A stretch of DNA of 8,776 bases. Origin: JBCBZH01 sp039815415 (GTDB lineage: Bacteria > Bacteroidota > Rhodothermia > Rhodothermales > Rubricoccaceae). Of this stretch, positions 1-5,524 are shown piece after piece. Made by a program: the position numbers and the translations under genes. The notes below the pieces were generated by a model that saw only the letters and a program-made list of their open reading frames with translations, searched no databases and was not told the origin of the DNA. How positions within the stretch are numbered: the first letter of the stretch is position 1; the number at the start of each line of letters is the position of its first letter. Location: assembly GCA_039815415.1 (NCBI GenBank), contig JBCBZH010000187.1, positions 1-8,776 on the forward strand, written 5' to 3'.

Positions 1-1
1 C

Positions 2-173
2 CTGGATCGGGCGATCTCTGAAGTTCGGCACGATGACCTCATCTCTAAGAACGCCCTAGATGAACCGAGCAAGGATGACATCATCTTGCTCGAGCGCCAT
101 CGGCATCTTCGCCCTCGCGGCCATCATCGACCTGCTCCGCAACATCAGCGCCTCCCTGCGAGCCAACACTTGA
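2..173 (+). pseudogene. Frameshifted 3' remnant of an unidentified + strand gene
   Basis: The frame from base 2 reads as plausible protein (LDRAISEVRHDDLISKNALD, then a D/K-rich stretch) up to about base 92. It then turns into a His/Arg/Pro-rich string typical of an out-of-frame read. From about base 96 the next frame takes over with almost only G or C in third positions, giving AIGIFALAAIIDLLRNISAS followed by LRANT and TGA at 171-173. The simplest reading is one coding sequence with a one-base shift near 88-98, entering from the left edge. A strong + strand terminator lies about 110 bases after the stop, which fits a real transcript end here. An alternative is a separate 37-residue ORF at 60-173 encoding a small hydrophobic peptide. 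The family is not recognised. A sequencing error could also explain the frame change. Confidence 0.3.
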
Positions 174-284
174 GGACAAACCATGTGGCGTGAGGCATCC
201 GGCATCGCCGCCGATTATGCCAAACCACGTGTCGCGGCCCCATCCCGCTCGAACCTCATTCGAGACCGCCTCACAGCCCCGTTG

Positions 285-333
285 AGCCCTCCGCCTGGTC
301 GTACGGTGCCAGCGGAGGGCTTCCTTCATTTTT
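285..333 (+). terminator. Rho-independent terminator
   Basis: A perfect 10-bp stem pairs AGCCCTCCGC (285-294) with GCGGAGGGCT (312-321). After one mismatch, a further TGG/CCA pairing (296-298 with 309-311) leaves a 10-base loop. The stem is followed by a T-rich tract, TCCTTCATTTTT (322-333). There is no T tract on the opposite side, so it acts on + strand transcripts. It lies about 110 bases after the stop of the coding remnant at the left edge. Confidence 0.75.
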
Positions 334-467
334 GAGGCCCCAGGCCCGTTTTCCTCCTCTTCTCGAACCGTTCGGCCTCCGTTTTAGGGACCTCACTTTC
401 TATGGCCCATCCCACATCATCCCATCACATCCCGGAATGTCCCGTCCATGCCAAACCATCTGTCCGT
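334..467. other. Non-coding gap with no recognised feature
   Basis: The 134 bases between the left-hand terminator and the end of the Imm8-like gene hold no ORF with convincing codon use. It is the 3' flank of the minus-strand immunity gene. I see no clear minus-strand terminator, only a weak GGCC-CCA-GGCC hairpin near 335-346 and short CA/CC-rich stretches around 400-450. Confidence 0.4.
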
Positions 468-770
468 TCACAAGAACCGTTTGATGACCTCGTCCCAGGT
501 CTGGAGAGAGTCCGCGTGCATCAAGAGCTTTTCGATTCGTTCCTGGATGGCCTCCCACGAGAAGCGGTCAAGCACAAGCGTGTGGGAAACGAACGTGCCG
601 GAGACTTCCTCTGCCAGAGCCGATGGAGAGCAGACCGACAGCCTGAATGTGGCGGCCCCTGGTTGACCAATTTCTTCGATGACGACGTACACCTCGACCC
701 CGAAGTGTGTCAGGTCCATCGGCGTCTCGTCGGGATCCAGACTGTACAGGTTGGAAATCCTGAGTCTCAT
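468..770 (-). CDS. Imm8-like immunity protein
   Basis: This 100-residue cytosolic protein resembles the Imm8 family of immunity proteins, which neutralise cognate polymorphic-toxin nuclease or other toxin domains by direct binding. The recognisable features are the strand-turn block FRLSVCSPSAL (42-52), in the place of the FxVxVCTPxWL signature of the family, then a hydrophobic strand VSHTLVLDRFSW (61-72) and a closing amphipathic helix ending TWDEVIKRF (91-99). Family members usually run some 10-20 residues further, with an aromatic tail; this one stops at FL-TGA, so it may be slightly truncated. The ATG at 770 has no Shine-Dalgarno sequence. It lies 56 bases downstream of the LLM oxidoreductase on the same strand and is probably transcribed with it. 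No toxin gene is adjacent, so it looks like an orphan immunity gene. The family assignment is from recalled motifs and is fairly, not fully, secure. Confidence 0.75.
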   Translation of the reverse strand: MRLRISNLYSLDPDETPMDLTHFGVEVYVVIEEIGQPGAATFRLSVCSPSALAEEVSGTFVSHTLVLDRFSWEAIQERIEKLLMHADSLQTWDEVIKRFL

Positions 771-799
771 TGAAGTACGAATGGCTTCGATAGGTGAGC

Positions 800-821
800 A
801 TCGCCAGCTCGAGCGGGCGAT
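800..821. repeat. 22-bp near-perfect palindrome containing the CGAGCTGGCG word
   Basis: ATCGCC (800-805) and GGCGAT (816-821) are perfect inverted arms around the palindromic core GCTCGAGC (807-814). Only the pair 806/815 (A opposite G) fails to match. The element fills the middle of the gap between the LLM oxidoreductase stop (827) and the immunity gene start (770), so it would form a hairpin in their shared mRNA. There is no T tract, so it is not a standard terminator. It could be a protein-binding site, an mRNA stability or attenuation element, or a copy of a dispersed repeat. Confidence 0.6.
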
Positions 822-826
822 TCCAC

Positions 827-1870
827 CTAGGCATCCACAGGAGTGGTCTCGCGCCGCACCACCGGCGCCACCTCCGTCCCGAACAGCTCGATGGACCGCA
901 TCACCGTCGCGTGCGGCGTCGGCCCGACGGTGAACTGGATCGAATAGCGCGTATTGCCGAACAGCTCGTGTGCGGTCAGGATCTTGTCGATGGCCTCCTG
1001 CGGGCTGCCCACGAGGATGGCGCCGTCAGGCTGGCGCTCAGCATCGAAGCGGCCCCACGTGGGCGGCGGCCACCCGCGCTCACGCCCGATTCGTCCCATC
1101 GTCTCCAGGTACGGGGGGAAGGCGGCATCGGCAGCCTCTTGAGAGGTGTCGGCAATCAGCCCGTGCACGTTGATGCTAACCGGCAGCGCGCTGGCGTCGT
1201 GCCCGGCCTTGTCGGCGGCTTCGCGGTAGAGGTCCACCAGCGGCACGAACCGGGCGGGCTGGCCGCCGATGATCGCCAGCGCGAGGGGAAGCCCTAGCGT
1301 CCCGGCGCGCACAACCGACGCAGGCGTACCCCCAACGGCGATCCACACCGGCAGTGGGTCCTGCAGGGGGCGTGGAAACACAGGCCGGTCGTTCAGCGGC
1401 GCCCGGTGCTGGCCGTGCCACGTCACGTGCTCCTTGGCTCGCAAGGCCAGCAGCAGCTCCAGCTTCTCCGAGAACAGCGTGTCGTAGTCGTTTAGGTCGT
1501 ACCCGAACAGCGGGAACGACTCGATGAACGAGCCGCGCCCCACCGTGATCTCCGCGCGGCCGCCTGAGAGGAGGTCGAGCGTGGCGAAGTCCTGAAACAC
1601 GCGCACGGGGTCATCGGACGAGAGGACCGTCACCGCGCTGGTGAGCCGGATGCGCTTCGTGCGCGCCGCCGCAGCCGCGAGAAGGGTGGCGGGGGAAGAG
1701 GCCACGTAATCGGGCCGGTGGTGCTCACCGATGCCGTAGACATCGAGCCCGACCTGGTCCGCCAGCTCGATTTCCTCCATCAGGTCGCGCACACGCTGGG
1801 CCGCCCGCTCAGCGGGCTGACGGCCGTTCTCGGGTCGCGTTTCTGCGAAGGTGTAGATGCCGAGTTCCAT
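827..1870 (-). CDS. LLM-class flavin-dependent oxidoreductase
   Basis: This is a bacterial-luciferase-like (LLM superfamily) TIM-barrel oxidoreductase of 347 residues, expected to use reduced FMN or F420-type flavin in the cytosol; the substrate is unknown. From the start at 1870, visible features are MELGIYTFAE (strand 1), GIGEHHRPDYVASSPATLL (the EHH motif of the family), TKRIRLTSAVTVLSSDDPVR, the block SGGRAEITVGRGSFIESFPL (flavin phosphate-binding region), PVWIAVGGTPASVVRAGTLG, and LVGSPQEAIDKI near the C-terminus. The SGGRAEITVGRGSFIES block recalls the Atu2307/2I7G subgroup. I chose ATG 1870 because homologues begin at this MELGIYTF strand; the frame is open to an ATG at 1903 that would add 11 residues of unlikely sequence and start inside a repeat. 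It diverges from the aldolase and precedes the immunity gene on the same strand. Confidence 0.9.
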   Translation of the reverse strand: MELGIYTFAETRPENGRQPAERAAQRVRDLMEEIELADQVGLDVYGIGEHHRPDYVASSPATLLAAAAARTKRIRLTSAVTVLSSDDPVRVFQDFATLDLLSGGRAEITVGRGSFIESFPLFGYDLNDYDTLFSEKLELLLALRAKEHVTWHGQHRAPLNDRPVFPRPLQDPLPVWIAVGGTPASVVRAGTLGLPLALAIIGGQPARFVPLVDLYREAADKAGHDASALPVSINVHGLIADTSQEAADAAFPPYLETMGRIGRERGWPPPTWGRFDAERQPDGAILVGSPQEAIDKILTAHELFGNTRYSIQFTVGPTPHATVMRSIELFGTEVAPVVRRETTPVDA

Positions 1871-1902
1871 AGGGTCAGCGTGCAACGGGGGGTCACAGGA
1901 CA

Positions 1903-1914
1903 TCGAGCTGGCGA
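1903..1914 (+). repeat. Intergenic copy of TCGAGCTGGCGA
   Basis: An exact 12-base copy of the word TCGAGCTGGCGA sits in the 44-base gap between the divergent LLM oxidoreductase (ATG at 1870) and aldolase (ATG at 1915) starts. The same 12-mer recurs at 801-812 and 3366-3377 (both reverse complement) and at 4413-4424. Its place between two divergent starts would suit a regulatory site, but no function can be read from the sequence. Confidence 0.5.
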
Positions 1915-2736
1915 GTGGGGTTTCAGGGCTCGGGCTACCTTGGTGCTCTGTTCCCCGAAGCCCCTGTGTTCCGCATTCCCCTCCGCCAGAAGCTCGATGC
2001 CCGCCAGCCCGTCATCGGCGTTCTCGCCCCGCAGGCCGACGCCGCGCTGGTGGAGATGATCGGCCTCCTGGGGTTCGACTTCTACATGCTCGATGCGGAG
2101 CACGGAACGGCGACCCCGCGAGAGGCCGCGGCCGTCGTTCTCGCGTGCGAGCGGCGGGGCGTGACCGCACTGGCACGCATCGGGACGAAGGACCCGAAGG
2201 TCATCCTCCAGTTCATGGACGTGGGAGTGGGAGGCATCATGCAACCCAGCATCACGACGGCGGATGAGGTTCGCCAGCTCGTGGACGCGGTCAAGTACCC
2301 GCCGATGGGGCGGCGCGGGCTGGGGCCGAACCGGGCCTCAGGATTTATGCTCGCAGGGCAGAGCCAGGCCGAGTACATCGAGGCCGCCAACCGAGAAACG
2401 CTCGTGATTCCCCAGATCGAGCACATCGACTGCCTGGAGGACCTGGATGAGATCCTGGCCGTGGAGGGCGTCGATGGCTTCGTCGTAGGTCCTGCCGATC
2501 TCTCGATGTCGATGGGCTTCACCGATGGACCCAACCACCCGGAGGTTCAGACCGTGCTCGATGAGATCTACGCGCGCGTCATCGCATCCGGCAAGGTGCT
2601 CGGGACCGTGGCGTCTACGGGAGCCGAGGCACATGCGCTCGTGGAGCGCGGCGTCGGGCTGGTACTTGTGACGCTCAAAGCCTTGCTCCAGCCCGCCGCC
2701 AGCGCGATGCTCCGTGGCTTTCGGGGCGACACGTAG
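1915..2736 (+). CDS. HpcH/HpaI-family class II aldolase
   Basis: This 273-residue cytosolic, metal-dependent aldolase belongs to the HpcH/HpaI family, related to 4-hydroxy-2-oxo-heptane-1,7-dioate (2,4-dihydroxyhept-2-enedioate) aldolase and 2-dehydro-3-deoxy-galactarate aldolase, which cleave 2-oxo-4-hydroxy acids to pyruvate or a related keto acid plus an aldehyde. By alignment from memory with E. coli HpaI, the catalytic His is H63 in LDAEHG, the substrate Arg is R88 in ALARIG, and the metal ligands are E169 in IPQIEH and D195 in VGPADLS. DVGVGGIMQPSITTADE, YPPMGRRGLG and VEGVDGFVVGPADLSMSMG are the family's core blocks. ATG 1915 gives about 15-20 more N-terminal residues than HpaI; an in-frame GTG at 1966 (VFRIPLRQKL) would give 256 residues, nearer the usual length, and leave room for a promoter. 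An HMG-CoA-lyase-like gene follows after 161 bases. The exact substrate cannot be told. Confidence 0.9.
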   Translation: MGFQGSGYLGALFPEAPVFRIPLRQKLDARQPVIGVLAPQADAALVEMIGLLGFDFYMLDAEHGTATPREAAAVVLACERRGVTALARIGTKDPKVILQFMDVGVGGIMQPSITTADEVRQLVDAVKYPPMGRRGLGPNRASGFMLAGQSQAEYIEAANRETLVIPQIEHIDCLEDLDEILAVEGVDGFVVGPADLSMSMGFTDGPNHPEVQTVLDEIYARVIASGKVLGTVASTGAEAHALVERGVGLVLVTLKALLQPAASAMLRGFRGDT

Positions 2737-2747
2737 CTCCGCTACGT
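2731..2747 (+). other. Hairpin over the aldolase stop codon
   Basis: ACGTAGC (2731-2737) pairs perfectly with GCTACGT (2741-2747) around a TCC loop, and the TAG stop (2734-2736) lies inside the left arm. No T tract follows, so it is at best a weak or rho-assisted transcript end. It could instead protect the 3' end of the message. Confidence 0.4.
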
Positions 2748-2757
2748 TGGGTCCAGA

Positions 2758-2829
2758 GAGGCCGGAGGGGCTGGAACGTATGGACGAAAAGGCTCTCCAC
2801 TCCTTCCGTCCCCTCCATCCTCCGGTCTC
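2758..2829 (+). other. Possible long stem-loop upstream of the HMG-CoA-lyase-like gene
   Basis: GAGGCCGGAGG (2758-2768) pairs with CCTCCGGTCTC (2819-2829) over 11 positions, with one G-U pair, closing a loop of 50 bases. It lies in the 161-base spacer between the aldolase and the HMG-CoA-lyase-like gene, and would form in the mRNA ahead of the latter. No riboswitch class is recognised. The length of the stem is notable, but purine/pyrimidine-rich GC sequence makes chance pairing possible. Confidence 0.3.
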
Positions 2830-2897
2830 AACGAAGCGCCTCGCTCTCAGACATCAACAGGGGGATCCTACACTCAGATCAACTCCCACTACTTCCG

Positions 2898-3818
2898 ATG
2901 CCGACCTCCTTTCCCACTCACGCCACCCTCGTCGAGGTCGGCCCCCGCGATGGCTTCCAGGCGGAGGCGCAGACGCTCCCCACGGAGGTCAAAGTCGAGG
3001 CCATCACCGCTTTGATGGATGCGGGCCTCCGCGACATCCAGATCGCGTCGTTCGTCCATCCCAAGTGGGTGCCTCAGATGGCTGATGCCGAAGCGGTCTG
3101 CGCAGCCGTGCCACGTCGAGCTGGCGTCGTCCTCACCGGGCTGGCGCTCAACGTGCGCGGCGTCGAGCGCGCTGCTGCCGCCAGCATCGATGCTGTGGAT
3201 GTGTCGATCTCCACCAACGACGCCCACAGCCAGCGCAACGCTGGTATGGACGTGGACGGCGCCCGGTCGTCCATGCGCGAGATGATCCGACGTGGCAAAG
3301 AAGCCGGGCTGCAGGTGCGCGCTGGTCTTCAGTGCGTCTGGGGCTGCGGGGCCGATGGGAGCACATCGCCAGCTCGAGTCGTCGAGATGGCGACAGAGAT
3401 TCTGGACGCGGGCGCCGATCAGCTCTCGCTCGCCGACTCTACCGGACAGGCCAACCCGGTCACGCTCGCGCGGATGCTGGAGGCGGTCCAGCCGCTCGCC
3501 AGCTCGGCAGGCGTTCCGGTCGTGCTTCACCTCCACGACACGCGTGGCGCCGGGCTGGCGAACGTGGTGGAAGGCCTGCGCCACGGCGTGACGCACTTCG
3601 ATACCGCCCTCGGCGGCATGGGCGGGTGCCCATTCATCGCAGGCGCCACAGGCAACATCCCCACCGAAGACACAGCCGCGATGCTCGAGGGCATGGGCGT
3701 GTCCACGGGGATCGACGTGGCGGCCGTAGCCGCGGTCTCCCGCCAGCTCGAGGCCATTCTTGGACACGGCTTTTCTGGGCGGACATATTCGTTACTCGCA
3801 GACCCTGTAGCGGCCTAG
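2898..3818 (+). CDS. Hydroxymethylglutaryl-CoA lyase-like enzyme
   Basis: This 306-residue cytosolic TIM-barrel lyase belongs to the HMG-CoA lyase branch of the HMGL/DRE-TIM family, which cleaves 3-hydroxy-3-methylglutaryl-CoA to acetyl-CoA and acetoacetate in leucine breakdown. The seen evidence is EVGPRDGFQ (13-21), with the catalytic or metal-binding R17-D18 pair; SFVHPKWVPQMADAEAV (51-67); the metal ligands H211 and H213 in LHLHDTRG; and the signature GGMGGCPFIAGATGNIPTED (239-258), with the catalytic Cys C244 and metal-ligand Asn N253. Length matches bacterial members. ATG 2898 fits the usual short leader before the TLVEVGPRDG strand; there is no Shine-Dalgarno. Related lyases acting on citramalyl-CoA or other 3-hydroxy-acyl-CoAs share these residues, so the substrate is inferred. 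It follows the HpaI-type aldolase on the same strand, and a repeat copy starts directly after its stop. Confidence 0.9.
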   Translation: MPTSFPTHATLVEVGPRDGFQAEAQTLPTEVKVEAITALMDAGLRDIQIASFVHPKWVPQMADAEAVCAAVPRRAGVVLTGLALNVRGVERAAAASIDAVDVSISTNDAHSQRNAGMDVDGARSSMREMIRRGKEAGLQVRAGLQCVWGCGADGSTSPARVVEMATEILDAGADQLSLADSTGQANPVTLARMLEAVQPLASSAGVPVVLHLHDTRGAGLANVVEGLRHGVTHFDTALGGMGGCPFIAGATGNIPTEDTAAMLEGMGVSTGIDVAAVAAVSRQLEAILGHGFSGRTYSLLADPVAA

Positions 3819-3829
3819 TCGAGCTGGCG
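3819..3829 (+). repeat. Intergenic copy of TCGAGCTGGCG directly after a stop codon
   Basis: The 11-base word begins on the base after the TAG stop of the HMG-CoA-lyase-like gene, in the 93-base gap before the J-domain gene. No hairpin of note forms at this copy. It is one of four intergenic copies in the left half of the window. Confidence 0.5.
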
Positions 3830-3911
3830 GTGTGCCTGTGTGCCTCGGCTGGCAGGTGTGGAACTCTGCCTGTCTCGCCTCGTGTGCGCCCTTCTGTTTT
3901 GAGTTTGTCCC

Positions 3912-4397
3912 GTGAGCGCTGTTCGAGATCCCTTCCGTGTGTTATCGCTGGCCTACGATGCCAGTGCTGAGGACGTCCGCAGTGCGTTCCGGCGTCTCGC
4001 ACGTGAGACGCACCCAGACCGAGGGGGCTCGGCAACGGCATTCCATGAGGTTCGCCTCGCCTATGGTGCGCTGTCCGCCAACCTGGATGCCGAACGCACG
4101 CGATGGAGACCTGCGCCCGAACCGACGCGCGCATCGAGGTACGCCGCTGGGCTGGACCCTCGAATCTATCCCACGTGCACCGTCCGGGTCGGTCCCGCGC
4201 GAGAGGGCGGACGAGCCCTCACATATGAGATGGACAGTCGGCCGAGTGCGTGGCGCCCGGGTGCGGTGCCGCCGCCCGGTGGAGAGTGTGTGTCTCAGGT
4301 TGAGGCTACGGAGTCCATGCCCGCGTTTGGTGTCTGGATGGTTCGGCTCGATGCCGATCGTGTCCGGATCGTGTTCGGTCCATCGCGGTCTTTGTGA
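3912..4397 (+). CDS. Stand-alone J-domain (DnaJ-like) protein
   Basis: A 161-residue protein with an N-terminal J domain at about residues 6-55: DPFRVLSL, a helix II (SAEDVRSAFRRLARETH), the HPD motif at 34-36 that stimulates the DnaK/Hsp70 ATPase, then GGSATAFHEVRLAYGAL as helix III. It lacks the Gly/Phe linker, zinc-finger and C-terminal substrate domains of true DnaJ, so it is a small class C co-chaperone, presumably cytosolic. The remaining 105 residues start with a basic, Pro-rich linker and end in a short segment with alternating strands (FGVWMVRLDADRVRIVF); I recognise no domain there. The start is GTG at 3912, two residues before the conserved part of the J domain begins to form, with no clear Shine-Dalgarno. 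No dnaK or grpE is nearby. The client or function is unknown. Confidence 0.85.
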   Translation: MSAVRDPFRVLSLAYDASAEDVRSAFRRLARETHPDRGGSATAFHEVRLAYGALSANLDAERTRWRPAPEPTRASRYAAGLDPRIYPTCTVRVGPAREGGRALTYEMDSRPSAWRPGAVPPPGGECVSQVEATESMPAFGVWMVRLDADRVRIVFGPSRSL

Positions 4398-4407
4398 GCT
4401 GGCACTC

Positions 4408-4424
4408 CGCCATCGAGCTGGCGA
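4408..4424 (+). repeat. Hairpin-forming copy of TCGAGCTGGCGA after the J-domain gene
   Basis: The 12-mer TCGAGCTGGCGA (4413-4424) is preceded by CGCCA, so that CGCCA (4408-4412) pairs with TGGCG (4419-4423) around a six-base loop. A partial copy, TGAGCTGGC (4395-4403), overlaps the stop codon of the J-domain gene just upstream. This lies in the 150-base convergent gap between the J-domain gene and the membrane-protein gene. No T tract follows, so it is not a standard terminator. Confidence 0.5.
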
Positions 4425-4547
4425 TTCTGCTGCGAGTCACGAGGTCCGTTCGCTCCGGGCTCCCCCTATGGTGGAGTCCCACAGGCTCCCCGCTGTGTAC
4501 CAGTACCCCGTTCGACCTGGATGGCTGGCCACTCGCGGGAGTATCCC

Positions 4548-5405
4548 TCAGCTCGTTGCCGGAAGTGGGTCGCGCCGCGCCCAGTTGTAGGCTGCCGTAA
4601 GCCCAATCACGAATGCCATCGCGCTGACGCCGAGGGCGGCATTGATGTAGACCGGGGCCACGAGCGCCAGCCGTAGGATCACCGTTGCGAGCGCGAACCC
4701 CGCGTTGCGGAAGACGACGGAGTACGTGTCCGTGTACCGGAGCGAAATCAGCACCACAAGAACGTCGGCGAAGATGAGCGCCGTGAAGAATGCCTCGAAG
4801 AGCGGGTAGGGGTCGTCGTCGGCCACGATCCGCCACGCATCGTCGATGGCTGCGACGAGGAGCGCAGCTAGCAGCGCAAGCGCAAGGGCTTTCTTGGCCT
4901 GGACGAAGGTCCGCTGGTCGGTCTCGCTGGTGGTGATTGGCTGGTGTCGCTGAAGCCTCGTGTAAGCCACCACGCCGACGAACACCAGAAGCGCGCCGGC
5001 GGCATCCGCAAGGGCGTAGAGGATCGGTCCCTGAGCGTCGGCCCAGACGATTGGCTCAGGCAGCTTCCCGATTTCCTTGAACGCTTCCCGGAGCAGGATG
5101 AGCGAGAACAGTGCGAACTGCGCTCCGACCGAGGTTGCGACTGATCGGGCCAGCGCGAGGATGAGATCGACGACCTCCACCAACAGCAGAGCCGTGAACG
5201 CGAGGCTGATGGCTGCAAAATGCCTCGTGCTCACACGCCCCGCTAGGGGTTCGGGCAGCCACCCCTGACGATTGAACTCAACGACAACGAGTGCGATGAC
5301 GAACAGCGCTACGAGTGCGCTTCCCTTCGCACGGCGCGTCCGTGGTGCCTCCCACGCATGCTCGACGCGGTCGAAAAGCCGTCCCGTCGCAATTAGAAGG
5401 CGCAC
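4548..5405 (-). CDS. Uncharacterised polytopic inner-membrane protein
   Basis: A 285-residue integral membrane protein with a short basic N-terminus (MRLLIATGRLFDRVEHAWEA, then PRTRRAKG) and seven or eight hydrophobic segments at about 29-43, 62-84, 92-107, 127-148, 172-188, 203-222, 233-252 and 255-274. The most conserved-looking part is the C-terminal third: LISLRYTDTYSVVFRNAGFA, then RLALVAPVYINAALGV and GLTAAYNWA. The block recalls unnamed membrane proteins seen in Bacteroidota and cyanobacteria, and distantly the PsiE-type topology, but I cannot assign a family or function. The start is GTG at 5405; the ATG four bases upstream is out of frame. A TAGGTTTG box lies about 25 bases upstream. 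It runs opposite to, and converges with, the J-domain gene, and follows the barrel-protein gene on the same strand after 119 bases. Confidence 0.75.
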   Translation of the reverse strand: MRLLIATGRLFDRVEHAWEAPRTRRAKGSALVALFVIALVVVEFNRQGWLPEPLAGRVSTRHFAAISLAFTALLLVEVVDLILALARSVATSVGAQFALFSLILLREAFKEIGKLPEPIVWADAQGPILYALADAAGALLVFVGVVAYTRLQRHQPITTSETDQRTFVQAKKALALALLAALLVAAIDDAWRIVADDDPYPLFEAFFTALIFADVLVVLISLRYTDTYSVVFRNAGFALATVILRLALVAPVYINAALGVSAMAFVIGLTAAYNWARRDPLPATS

Positions 5406-5428
5406 GCATCAGTGAGCTGAAGAGAGTG

Positions 5429-5436
5429 CAAACCTA
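5429..5436 (-). promoter_or_regulatory. Bacteroidota-type -7 box candidate
   Basis: On the minus strand this reads TAGGTTTG, an exact match to the TAnnTTTG -7 consensus of Bacteroidota housekeeping promoters. It would place transcription start near 5422-5425, about 20 bases before the GTG start of the membrane protein. No TTTG -33 element is seen at the expected 19-21 base spacing, so the call is tentative. Confidence 0.35.
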
Positions 5437-5524
5437 CCGTATGCAAACGGACGACGCTGATCGCATTCAACAAGCGGCCACGAGTGCTCTCTGCCTGGAC
5501 GATGTCGTGCTCGGGGTCCGAACG

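Noticed and set aside
81..329. 82-residue minus-strand ORF at the left edge
   Set aside because: Its start lies within the terminator on the opposite strand and its composition is that of an antisense read of a GC3-rich segment.
402..773. 123-residue + strand ORF opposite the immunity gene
   Set aside because: It is the complement of the Imm8-like gene, has atypical His/Pro/Arg-rich composition and matches no family.
1920..1945. Promoter for the aldolase (TTT at 1921 and TACCTTGG at 1936)
   Set aside because: The -7-like box has a mismatch and the spacing to the upstream T's is too short for a Bacteroidota promoter.
2889..3767. 292-residue minus-strand ORF
   Set aside because: It is antisense to the HMG-CoA-lyase-like gene, which has all family motifs.
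4394..4547. Hairpins in the convergent gap (GGGCTCC/GGAGTCCC near 4458-4480, CACAG/CTGTG near 4480-4497) as a bidirectional terminator
   Set aside because: Stems are short or bulged and no T tract follows on either strand.
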